From positions 1-14,204 of the forward strand of contig CAIXSC010000504.1 in NCBI GenBank assembly GCA_903921945.1: 14,204 bases of DNA, written 5' to 3'. The stretch is from an uncultured Planctomycetaceae bacterium. GTDB taxonomy: Bacteria > Planctomycetota > Planctomycetia > Pirellulales > Pirellulaceae. The translations under genes were made by a program, and so were the position numbers. The notes under the pieces are model-generated. The model was not told the origin of the DNA, did no database searches, and was given only the letters and a program-made list of their open reading frames with translations. Positions 1-6,600 of this stretch are shown here, one piece after another; the stretch's first letter is position 1, and every line of letters begins with the position of its first letter.

Positions 1-161
1 ACATTCCACATTCCACATTCCACATTCCACATTCCACATTCCACATTCCACATTCCACATTCCACATTCCACATTCCGCGTTCCGCGTTCCGCATTCCGC
101 ATTCCGCATTCCGCATTCCGCATTCCGCATTCCACATTCCGCATCCCGCATCCCGCACCGC
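1..161. repeat. Heptanucleotide tandem array, open at the left edge
   Basis: Direct head-to-tail repeat of a 7-bp unit. Eleven identical ACATTCC units fill 1-77, two GCGTTCC units follow (78-91), then six GCATTCC units (92-133), one ACATTCC (134-140), two GCATCCC (141-154) and a decayed GCACCGC unit (155-161). The variants sit in blocks, as expected when slippage or unequal exchange spreads single-base changes. A period of 7 does not fit a reading frame, and no gene crosses it. It ends about 20 bp past the stop codon of the GGT-like gene. The array continues beyond the window, so its true length is unknown. Confidence 0.97.
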
Positions 162-182
162 GAATCTCGGATCGCGCGTCGC

Positions 183-1859
183 TCAATGCGCCCGTGCATG
201 ACGCTTGGCGCGCGGGTCGCCGGCCGCCTCCTTACGTCCCGTCACGGGATCGATCCGCAGCACACACGGATGGCCAATCGGACCTGCCGATTCCGATACC
301 TCGTGGCCTAGGGCTTTCAACCGCTCGAGCACTGCGGGGCCCGCCTCGGGGTTGATGGTCAAGCTTCCAAGCTTTGCGGGCGGCTGGCTGAACGAGCCGA
401 TGTGATGCGCTGTGCTGTATCGCGGCAGTGTTACCGCCTGGGCTGGCGAGCGTGCAAAGTCGATCGTCGCCAGCAACATTTGCAGCGACACTTGGTCTTG
501 CAGGTCGCCGCCGGCCACACTGACCGCCAGCACCGGACGGTTATCTTTCAGCACGATCGTCGGAGTCAGCGTGATCCGCGGGCGTTTGCCCGGCAGAACT
601 TCGTTCGCATGGCCGGCTTCCATCGTCAAGCTGCGAAGGCGCGAGCCAAGCTGCACACCCGTGTCGCCCGCGGTGGTTCCTCCCCAACCACTAGGAGTCG
701 CGGCGACCACATTGCCGAACCGGTCGGCCACCAAGCATGTCGTCGTGTCCCGCTGCGGTCCACCAGCGCCCGCCGCAGGCTTCGCCGCAGGGGACTTGAG
801 CGGACTTGCGGTGAGCGGATCGCCAGGACGCAACTCGCGCGACGCCCGGCCGCGGTCGATCAGCGACCGCCGCGTCTCCGCGTAGGAAGGCGCCAGCAAT
901 TCGCGAAGCGGCACATCCGAAAACAAGGGGTCGCCATAGTACGCGTCGCGGTCCGCCAGCGCCAGCTTCAACGACTCCACCGCTAAATGCACGCACTGCG
1001 GGTCGGTCGGCCCCAGCGGCGCGAGCTCGAAGCCTTCTAGCAGTTGCAGCGTTTGCAGCAACATCGGCCCCTGCGTCCAGATGCCGCACTTGACCACCGT
1101 CAGCCCCCGGTACTCTCCCGTGACCGGTTGCTCGATCCGCGTCGTGTGCGTGGCCAGGTCCGCGTATCGCAGCAGCCCGCCCGAGGCTCGGGACCATTTG
1201 TCGATCCGCCAGGCGATCGGTCCGCGATAAAAGTGGTCGGCCACTCGACGCAGCCCCTGGCGCCGGTCCGTCGCCGTCTTCTCCACGTCGATCAGCTCGC
1301 GAATCGTCTTCGCCAAGTCGCCACACCACGGGTCCGGGCGGTTGCCAAGCGCCACCAACATCGGCTGCGCCGCGCGCGTAAAGGTGATCGTCCCGTAGCG
1401 ATCCAACGCGGTCAGGATCGCGTCCAGTGCCGCTGGCACAGCCGCCGGTTCAATTCCAGTCGGTGGAATGCCGCCTTTGGCCGCGAAATGCTCGCGAGTT
1501 GCCAGTCGCGGGGCGACGCCCTGCCCCGCCAACACCTCGACCGTCTTCCGCTCACCGTCATACACCAGCCACGGCACCTCGCCGCCAAAACAGAAATTCC
1601 CCGGGTCGATGACCGACAACACCAACAAAGTGGCCGCCGTAGCGTCGACCGCGTTGCCCCCATCCTTCAAGACGGCAATTCCGGCTTCGGCCGCCTCGGG
1701 GCCCGGCCCGCCGGCCACCACGACTCCCTGGCTCCCCTCAGCGCGCCAGGAATCGTCCGCATGAACGAAGTTCGCGACCGGCAAGTGGCCGGACCAACAC
1801 ATGGCCGTTGTGACAGCAGCCACCAACGCGAAGACGAATGACCGAGCTATCCGCCGCAT
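183..1859 (-). CDS. Secreted gamma-glutamyltransferase-like Ntn-hydrolase
   Basis: Predicted 558-residue exported enzyme of the GGT family, which matures by self-cleavage before a Thr that becomes the nucleophile of the small subunit. The N-terminus is a signal peptide: basic MRRIAR, a hydrophobic core, then likely cleavage after FVHA (residue 34). The nucleophile region is DTTTCLVADRFGNVV, with Thr372 at the expected cleavage site, and the paired glycines of the oxyanion region are in SVAGGDLQDQ (Gly450-Gly451). Residues that hold the gamma-glutamyl group in classical GGT are not evident: the FREMAP-type Arg segment reads AGQGVAP (111-117), and the NNQMDDFS-type segment is replaced by VQLGSRLRSLT. 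It therefore resembles GGT-like hydrolases more than true GGT, and the substrate is unknown. A TTG start five codons upstream is possible, but the ATG at 1859 has GGGAGAA six bases before it. The gene is 370 bp downstream of pyrC and probably has its own promoter. Confidence 0.88.
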   Translation of the reverse strand: MRRIARSFVFALVAAVTTAMCWSGHLPVANFVHADDSWRAEGSQGVVVAGGPGPEAAEAGIAVLKDGGNAVDATAATLLVLSVIDPGNFCFGGEVPWLVYDGERKTVEVLAGQGVAPRLATREHFAAKGGIPPTGIEPAAVPAALDAILTALDRYGTITFTRAAQPMLVALGNRPDPWCGDLAKTIRELIDVEKTATDRRQGLRRVADHFYRGPIAWRIDKWSRASGGLLRYADLATHTTRIEQPVTGEYRGLTVVKCGIWTQGPMLLQTLQLLEGFELAPLGPTDPQCVHLAVESLKLALADRDAYYGDPLFSDVPLRELLAPSYAETRRSLIDRGRASRELRPGDPLTASPLKSPAAKPAAGAGGPQRDTTTCLVADRFGNVVAATPSGWGGTTAGDTGVQLGSRLRSLTMEAGHANEVLPGKRPRITLTPTIVLKDNRPVLAVSVAGGDLQDQVSLQMLLATIDFARSPAQAVTLPRYSTAHHIGSFSQPPAKLGSLTINPEAGPAVLERLKALGHEVSESAGPIGHPCVLRIDPVTGRKEAAGDPRAKRHARAH

Positions 1860-1865
1860 GCAACG

Positions 1866-1872
1866 TTCTCCC
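1866..1872 (-). promoter_or_regulatory. Ribosome binding site of the GGT-like gene
   Basis: GGGAGAA lies six bases before the ATG at 1859. It overlaps the alternative in-frame TTG (1874-1872), so it supports the ATG as the start. Confidence 0.7.
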
Positions 1873-1922
1873 AAGTCTCAAATTCCGAAGAGGTGAAAAT
1901 GCGAACGGCGCCATCCCAATGC

Positions 1923-1964
1923 CGCGGTCCGAACGGCGCGGTCCGAACGGCGCGATCCAAAAGG
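1923..1964. repeat. 14-bp tandem repeat, three copies
   Basis: Two identical copies of CGCGGTCCGAACGG (1923-1936 and 1937-1950) are followed by a decayed third copy (1951-1964). The repeat is non-coding and lies 64 bp upstream of the GGT-like start codon. Confidence 0.85.
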
Positions 1965-1970
1965 GGCGAC

Positions 1971-2011
1971 CACGGATAACGCGGATGGTCGCGGATGGGA
2001 ACGCGAATGAT
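1971..2011. repeat. Degenerate short repeat around a CGGAT core
   Basis: The words CACGGATAA, CGCGGATGGT, CGCGGATGGGA and ACGCGAATGAT follow each other, which gives a loose 9-11 bp period around a (C/G)GGAT core. The copies are imperfect, so this may be a decayed array. It is separate from the 14-bp repeat next to it. Confidence 0.5.
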
Positions 2012-2210
2012 TCGCTCGATCCGCCCGTTTCCTGGAACCCATTTTTTCCAACCGCTCCGTGCGTCGTTGATTCTTTCGACTTCCGTGTCGATCGGTGTTG
2101 GTCCCCGGCTAGCGGTCCTGATCGCTTGCCCTGTAGCTCGATCGATCTCCCGGAAAAAGTTGGAAACATCGGGCGCGCTTCGGCAGCGGATGGTTGAGCG
2201 GCCCCTGAAC

Positions 2211-2230
2211 GGGTTCCGCCACCTGAACCC
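2211..2230 (-). terminator. Possible weak hairpin at the pyrC stop codon
   Basis: A perfect 6-bp inverted repeat (GGGTTC / GAACCC) with an 8-base loop directly follows, and touches, the pyrC TAG stop. There is no downstream T-run on the minus strand, so a classical intrinsic terminator is not shown. Confidence 0.2.
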
Positions 2231-3498
2231 TAAAACCTTAACACGCCTCCCACAACGACGTGCTCGACGCGGCCGAGCAGTTCGACGCCGCACAGCGGCG
2301 CATTGTCGCTCTTCGATTTCAACTGCCGCGAGGCGACCGTCCAACGCGCTTGCGGGTTGATGATCGCGATATCCGCATCGGCGCCTGGACGGAGCGTGCC
2401 TTTGGGAATGCCCAGGAGGCGAGCCGGATTGCAAGACAAACGCGCGATCGCGGCTGGCCAGTCAAGCAATCCAGGAACCACCAAGTGCATGTTGACGAGC
2501 GCGAGCGTCATCTCCAGCAGATTCATGCCGAACGGCGCTTGATCAAGTTCCCGCATTTTCTTCTCGACCGCCCGCGGCGCGTGGCCGCTGGCGATCACGT
2601 CGATGGTGCCATCGGCGAGTCCGGCGAGCAGGCTTTCCACATGGTCGGACGAGCGAAGCGGCGGGTTCACCTTGTAGTGGGAATCGAAGGTGCGGAGCCG
2701 TTCATCCGTGAACACGAGATTGGCAATACCGACGGACGCGGTCACTTTGACGCCTCGGGCCTTGGCCCGACGGACAAGCTCCACAGCCCCGGTCGTCGAA
2801 ATGTTGACCAGATGAAGGCGGCCCCCCGTGGCCTCGGCCAATCGCAAATCGCGGCTGGCGGCCAGCTCCTCCGCGGCGGCCGGAATCCCCGGCAGTCCCA
2901 GCACAAGCGATGTGCGTCCCTCATGCATCACGCCGCCATGTGTGAGCTCAAGCACTTCGGGCCGATCGAAAATCGGCCGCTTGAACATCAAGCTGTACTC
3001 GAACGCGCGGCGGAGCAGGTCGGTGTTATGGATCGGTCGCGGCGCGTCGCTAAACGCCACAGCGCCCGCTTCGACGAGCGACCCCATTTCGGCCAACTCT
3101 TTCCCCTCGCGGTTCTTGCTCACGCAGCCGACAACATAAACGTTGACGTTCCGCGCCCGCGCCGCCTTTTGCCGGACGAATTCGACGCCGGCTTGCGTGT
3201 CGATCGGCGGCTCGGAATTCGGCAAACAGCCGATCGAAGTAAAACCGCCGGCGAGCGCGGCGGCGGTGCCCGTTTCAATCGTCTCGTCTTCCTCACAGCC
3301 AGGTTCGCGTAGCTCCACATGCGGATCGATCAGGCCGGGCGAAACGATGCAATCCGAAGCGTCGATGATCTGGCAGTCGCCCGAAACCTTCAGATCAAAG
3401 CCAGCGATCTTCCCCTTCTCAACCAGCACGTCCGCGACGCGGTCGAGTCCCTGGCTAGGATCGATCACTCGGCCGTTTTGGATCAGTAACCGCTCCAT
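2230..3498 (-). CDS. pyrC: Dihydroorotase-like protein (PyrC family), catalytic residues missing
   Basis: A 422-residue amidohydrolase-fold protein of the type I dihydroorotase group, which closes carbamoyl aspartate to dihydroorotate in pyrimidine synthesis. The fold is well kept: GLIDPHVELREPG (55-67), CLPNSEPPID (91-100), GLPGIPAAAEE (201-211), KVNPPLR (276-282), the APFG region (321-324) and the C-terminal PGADADI strand. Key residues differ from active enzymes. The HxH metal motif is HVE (60-62), the usual ISHCED segment is IFDRPE (176-181), the second His of the HIxHxST motif is Asn (LHLVNIST, Asn232), and the catalytic Asp of DHAPH is Gly (SGHAPR, Gly305). FSD (Asp151) and the substrate-binding LRE and PN motifs remain. 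I infer a non-catalytic partner of PyrB, or an enzyme with altered chemistry. The start at 3498 is 5 bp after the pyrB stop codon and has a good ribosome site inside the end of pyrB. Confidence 0.9.
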   Translation of the reverse strand: MERLLIQNGRVIDPSQGLDRVADVLVEKGKIAGFDLKVSGDCQIIDASDCIVSPGLIDPHVELREPGCEEDETIETGTAAALAGGFTSIGCLPNSEPPIDTQAGVEFVRQKAARARNVNVYVVGCVSKNREGKELAEMGSLVEAGAVAFSDAPRPIHNTDLLRRAFEYSLMFKRPIFDRPEVLELTHGGVMHEGRTSLVLGLPGIPAAAEELAASRDLRLAEATGGRLHLVNISTTGAVELVRRAKARGVKVTASVGIANLVFTDERLRTFDSHYKVNPPLRSSDHVESLLAGLADGTIDVIASGHAPRAVEKKMRELDQAPFGMNLLEMTLALVNMHLVVPGLLDWPAAIARLSCNPARLLGIPKGTLRPGADADIAIINPQARWTVASRQLKSKSDNAPLCGVELLGRVEHVVVGGVLRF

Positions 3499-3503
3499 CG
3501 AAC

Positions 3504-4463
3504 TTACTCTCCCTGGCTGGTGACAAGCCACAGCACGGCCATCCGCACGGCAAGCCCGTTCGTGACTTGATCAAGGATCACCGATTGCGGACCGTCGGCG
3601 ACATCCGGCGTGATCTCGACGCCGCGATTGATCGGCCCGGGCGCCATGATGAGGATGTTCGGCTTGGCACGCGCCATCCGTTCCCGATTCATCGCGTACA
3701 GCAACGCGTACTCGCGCACCGACGGAAACGGCCGCGTGGTCTGGCGCTCGAACTGCACCCGCAACAGGTTAAGCACGTCGCAGCGGGGAAGGATTTCATC
3801 CAGGCTGTACGCCACTTCCACTCCGAACGATTCCCACGCCCGGGACACCAGCGTCGCGGGACCGCAGACAATCACATGGGCGCCAAGCCGCTTGAGCCCC
3901 CAAATGTTGGATCGCGCGGTGCGGCTGTGGGCAATGTCTCCCACCAAGGCGACCGTCAGCCCCTCCAGCGACCCGCGATGCTCGCGGATCGTCATGATGT
4001 CGAGCAAGCCTTGGGTCGGATGCTCGTGCGCCCCGTCGCCCGCGTTGATCACCGAGCATTGCAGATTGTTCGACAGGATGTGCGGCGTGCCGGGCGACAC
4101 GTGCCGAATCACCAAGGCGTCGACATTCATCGCCTGAATGTTCTTCGCCGTGTCGATAAACGTCTCGCCCTTTGACAAGCTGCTGCTCGACGCCGCGAAC
4201 TCCACCGTGTCCGCGCCCAACCGACGGGCGGCCAGCGAAAAACTCGTTCGGGTCCGCGTCGAGTTTTCGAAGAAAAGGTTGCAGGTCGTCTTCCCCGTGA
4301 GCACCGGAAGCTTCGACCGGCAGCCGTTTGTCGCCTGCTTGAAACGAGCCGCCGTGTCGAGCACGCAGAGGAGCTCCGGCGCCGACAAGCTTTCCAAATC
4401 CAACAGATGGCGCCGCTTCCAAAGCGAAGGCGCCGGGCCGAAGTCGGCCGCCACAGCATTCAT
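3504..4463 (-). CDS. pyrB: Aspartate carbamoyltransferase catalytic chain
   Basis: A 319-residue cytoplasmic enzyme that joins carbamoyl phosphate to aspartate, the first committed step of pyrimidine synthesis. The family motifs are all there in order: FFENSTRTRTSF (64-75, carbamoyl-phosphate loop), SSLSKGET (94-101, the mobile Lys98), HPTQGLLD (148-155), HSRTARSN (179-186), LLRVQFERQ (233-241, aspartate-binding Arg and Gln) and PGPINRGVEI (275-284). The residue before PGP is Ala, where many relatives have His. The length is normal for a catalytic chain, and no pyrI-type regulatory chain is nearby. I chose the ATG at 4463 because AAAGG precedes it by six bases and the family's usual N-terminus fits. 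An upstream in-frame start at 4517 would add 18 unlikely residues. The gene is followed 5 bp later by pyrC, so the two form an operon and the proteins probably form a complex. Confidence 0.96.
   Translation of the reverse strand: MNAVAADFGPAPSLWKRRHLLDLESLSAPELLCVLDTAARFKQATNGCRSKLPVLTGKTTCNLFFENSTRTRTSFSLAARRLGADTVEFAASSSSLSKGETFIDTAKNIQAMNVDALVIRHVSPGTPHILSNNLQCSVINAGDGAHEHPTQGLLDIMTIREHRGSLEGLTVALVGDIAHSRTARSNIWGLKRLGAHVIVCGPATLVSRAWESFGVEVAYSLDEILPRCDVLNLLRVQFERQTTRPFPSVREYALLYAMNRERMARAKPNILIMAPGPINRGVEITPDVADGPQSVILDQVTNGLAVRMAVLWLVTSQGE
3507..3513 (-). promoter_or_regulatory. Ribosome binding site of pyrC, inside the pyrB 3' end
   Basis: GGGAGAG lies eight bases before the ATG at 3498 and inside the last codons of pyrB. 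It favours this ATG over the in-frame start 33 bases upstream and suggests that translation of the two genes is coupled. Confidence 0.7.
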
Positions 4464-4477
4464 GCAACACCTTTCCC

Positions 4478-4540
4478 GCCGCGACTCCGAGCGGCAAACT
4501 ACCGTTCCGGTCCACACCCCGCCAACCGACCGCTCGCGGC
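4478..4540 (-). promoter_or_regulatory. Stem-loop in the pyrB leader
   Basis: GAGCGG (4489-4494) pairs with CCGCTC (4530-4535). After a 6-base bulge, GCCGC (4478-4482) pairs with GCGGC (4536-4540). The 3' foot of the stem touches the purine-rich ribosome site of pyrB (4470-4477), so folding could affect translation start. No PyrR-type binding motif or terminator T-run is seen. High GC makes chance pairing likely. Confidence 0.3.
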
Positions 4541-4547
4541 GGCGGCG

Positions 4548-4553
4548 ATTCTA
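4548..4553 (-). promoter_or_regulatory. Possible -10 element for pyrBC
   Basis: TAGAAT on the minus strand matches TATAAT at five of six positions, in an otherwise GC-rich spacer. It would give a leader of about 75-80 bases before pyrB. No good -35 match is found at 16-18 bp. Confidence 0.25.
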
Positions 4554-4607
4554 ACCATCGACAGGGGAGAATGACGAGTAGGCGGCGACTCGCGGCGGTC
4601 CGAACCG

Positions 4608-4637
4608 TTGACAGCATCGGGATCTCACCCATGGAAT
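4608..4637 (+). promoter_or_regulatory. Possible promoter of the GGDEF gene (leaderless)
   Basis: A perfect TTGACA (4608-4613) is followed 18 bp later by TGGAAT (4632-4637), which matches the -10 consensus at four of six positions. Transcription would begin at about 4644-4645, on the ATG of the GGDEF gene. This fits the lack of a clear ribosome site, and would make the message leaderless. Confidence 0.3.
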
Positions 4638-4648
4638 CTCACCCATGA
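4622..4648 (+). repeat. 14-bp duplication across the GGDEF start codon
   Basis: ATCTCACCCATGGA (4622-4635) is repeated at once as ATCTCACCCATGA (4636-4648). Each copy carries an ATG. The first opens a five-codon frame (MESHP, 4631-4648) whose TGA overlaps the ATG at 4645 as ATGA. Confidence 0.8.
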
Positions 4649-5703
4649 ACGGCCACTTCATCATCCACGTCGCGCCGCCGCTCGATCGACTGCCCGCGTC
4701 CCCGCTCCGCCAATGGCTTCAATCGGCCGTCGAGGCCAATCGCGTAACGCTCGTCGGTCCCGAGGACCCGCACTGCCAACTTCTCGTCGAGTTGCCTGAA
4801 GGCGATCGTGAATCGTTCGACCGCCCGATGCGCTGGACCGTGATCGGTCCGTCGCCGCCCGCGCCGATTCCAGCCGCGTCACCACCGCCAAGACCGACGC
4901 CAAGACCGACTCCGTCACCCACTTCCAATGGTTTTTGCACCGCGGAACACCCCGTCGACGCCGCGCGTTTCCAACTGGAAGTCAGCGGCAACCAGTCTCC
5001 GGAAACGCTCGTGGCCCTGGTTCAAACGCTCGTCGAAGTCGCGCGATTGCAATGTGAACTTGCCGGGCAACGCCAAGAGTTGCTCGAAGCGCGCGAAGCA
5101 GCCAAGGCCGCCCTGGCGACCGCTGCGACAGACTACCTAACCGGCCTCGGTTCCCGCCACGACTGGGAAACTCGCTTCGCCACCGAACTCCGCTGTCCAG
5201 CCACCACGCCGCACACCTGGGCAGTCATGGTACTGGATCTCGATGGCCTGGGCGCCATCAATCGAGCGGGCGGCATGGAAGCCGGAGACGGCTGGCTTCG
5301 CCTCGTCGGCCAGCGGCTCCGTGTCGCCGCCGACCGGCGCCAAACGGTTGCTCGCTGGGGCGGCGATGAATTCATCGCCGCATGGCCGGCGGCATCCTGC
5401 GAGTCGGCTCGCCAAGAGGCTCAGCGGCTCCATGCGGCGATCGCCGATTTGGCACTCCCCCCTGCTCCGTCCCGCCCGCCCGGTCCTGCGATTCCCAACC
5501 TACTCTCCGGCAACTTAACAGACCGCATCTCATCCAGCGGCGGTTGGGCCTGGGGAACACTCACACGGACCGATGAACCGAACGCTGAGCAAGCTCATGG
5601 TTCCGACTTGGGGCATCCGCTACGACATCTGATTCGCGCGGCGGAACAGGCCCTCTTCCACGCGAAAGATTTGGGGGGACGGCGGCTTTGCGCGGCTCCC
5701 TGA
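4645..5703 (+). CDS. GGDEF-domain protein, probable diguanylate cyclase
   Basis: A 352-residue protein predicted to make cyclic di-GMP from two GTP. Residues 1-68 form an unrecognised N-terminal region. Next come a Pro-rich linker (about 69-94), an Ala/Glu/Gln-rich helix likely to form a coiled coil (about 120-160), and the GGDEF domain. The domain shows DYLTGLGSR (163-171), LDLDGLGAIN (197-206) with the metal Asp198 and the guanine-binding Asn, EAGDGWL (212-218), ARWGGDEF (236-243) and AEQALFHAKDLGGRR (333-347). The signature is intact, so activity is plausible. The product-inhibition I-site RxxD reads RRQT (231-234), so that control is probably lost. A Pro/Gly/Ser-rich insertion (about 271-298) lies late in the domain. 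There is no signal peptide or membrane segment, so it should be cytosolic and its sensor input is unknown. It is divergent from pyrB, and its start is discussed with the 14-bp duplication. Confidence 0.9.
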   Translation: MNGHFIIHVAPPLDRLPASPLRQWLQSAVEANRVTLVGPEDPHCQLLVELPEGDRESFDRPMRWTVIGPSPPAPIPAASPPPRPTPRPTPSPTSNGFCTAEHPVDAARFQLEVSGNQSPETLVALVQTLVEVARLQCELAGQRQELLEAREAAKAALATAATDYLTGLGSRHDWETRFATELRCPATTPHTWAVMVLDLDGLGAINRAGGMEAGDGWLRLVGQRLRVAADRRQTVARWGGDEFIAAWPAASCESARQEAQRLHAAIADLALPPAPSRPPGPAIPNLLSGNLTDRISSSGGWAWGTLTRTDEPNAEQAHGSDLGHPLRHLIRAAEQALFHAKDLGGRRLCAAP

Positions 5704-5832
5704 CCTGACTTTTCGCCAAAATCGAAACATTTCGCGGAAATACCTCAAGGTGCCGCCGGAATCTTCCGATCCTACGGCCTGTAACGGTCAGCTAAACCAG
5801 GATGGTTACGCGAACTTTAACGCGAGGCTCCG

Positions 5833-6555
5833 ATGGTCCGACATTCGTCCCGCTCCACCCGTCACCGCGCATCTCGACTCCGTGCATCGCTCGCTTCCAC
5901 CGCCATGTTCGCGTTGGCCGCCAGCTTATTGGGAGCCAGCATCGGCTGTAACGCGATGCGTGGTGTGAACGCTCCGACCGACCTCCTGGCCTCCAGTTCT
6001 GTGAATCGTCCTCAAGCTGTCGACATGACGGCGATGAATCGCACCGCGCCGCCGCAATTCGCATCGCCTCAGGCCGCGTTCGCGAGTCCTGGATTCCCCC
6101 AACCAGGCATGGATCAGCCCGGAATGCCGAATGCCGGTTTAGGTCAGCCAGGGGCGGCCCAACCAATGGGCCAGGGAACGATTGCCCAAGTTTCCCATGC
6201 CGCGCCGCTGCCGAATGCCTGCCAAGTGATCATTAAGGATGCCGACGGCAAATCGACGCGCACGACGCTGCCGCTCGACAACCAACAACATATCCAAGAC
6301 TTGTTGGTGAAATCCGGCGCGATCAAGCAATTCTCGCGGATGGACATCGCCTTGCTACGCACGACGCCGACGGGCGGCAAGCAACGGATGAACGTCGAGT
6401 TCGACCGGTCGAAGCGCGCGGTCGAAATGCAGTACGACTACTTCATCATGCCGGGCGATGTGCTGCTTGTGACCGAGGATCCGTCGACCATTGTCGACGA
6501 CATGATCAAGAATTCCGGATTGGTGCGAACCAGTAGCCGCCGAACGAGTCGCTAA
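5833..6555 (+). CDS. Putative lipoprotein with SLBB-like C-terminal domain
   Basis: A 240-residue protein that I do not recognise as a named family. The N-terminus is Arg-rich (1-19), then a hydrophobic stretch ends in a lipobox-like LLGASIGC with Cys39; Ser at -3 is not the best lipobox residue. Residues about 70-115 are low-complexity, rich in Pro, Gly, Gln and Met (PQPGMDQPGMPNAG). The C-terminal half (about 130-227) looks folded. Its YFIMPGDVLLVTEDPST segment (203-219) recalls the PGD turn of SLBB/polysaccharide-export domains, so a role at the cell envelope is an inference. GAGG lies five bases before the ATG at 5833 and supports this start; Met25 is an alternative without such a site. 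The gene lies 129 bp after the GGDEF gene on the same strand and faces the isomerase gene, 45 bp away. Confidence 0.75.
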   Translation: MVRHSSRSTRHRASRLRASLASTAMFALAASLLGASIGCNAMRGVNAPTDLLASSSVNRPQAVDMTAMNRTAPPQFASPQAAFASPGFPQPGMDQPGMPNAGLGQPGAAQPMGQGTIAQVSHAAPLPNACQVIIKDADGKSTRTTLPLDNQQHIQDLLVKSGAIKQFSRMDIALLRTTPTGGKQRMNVEFDRSKRAVEMQYDYFIMPGDVLLVTEDPSTIVDDMIKNSGLVRTSSRRTSR

Positions 6556-6600
6556 CGGCGATTCGAACGCGGTCGCGTCAACGGGACCGCCGCGAGTCGC

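Larger units (their letters stand above)
1860..2229. other. Intergenic spacer between pyrC and the GGT-like gene
   Basis: A 370-bp stretch with no convincing gene. Open frames here on both strands are short, have no recognisable motifs, or are extensions and shadows of neighbours. It holds two small direct-repeat blocks (1923-1964 and about 1971-2011) and a weak hairpin next to the pyrC stop codon. A promoter for the GGT-like gene is expected, but I could not point to a convincing -35/-10 pair. Confidence 0.6.

Noticed and set aside
1..161. CRISPR array
   Set aside because: The unit is 7 bp with no spacers, and no cas genes are present.
2260..3312. 350-codon plus-strand open frame opposite pyrC
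   Set aside because: It is antisense to a well-conserved amidohydrolase fold and has Arg/His-rich low-information composition.
6569..6590. Terminator between the convergent lipoprotein and isomerase genes
   Set aside because: GCGGTC/GACCGC forms only a 6-bp stem with a 10-base loop and no T-run on either strand; this is common by chance at this GC content.
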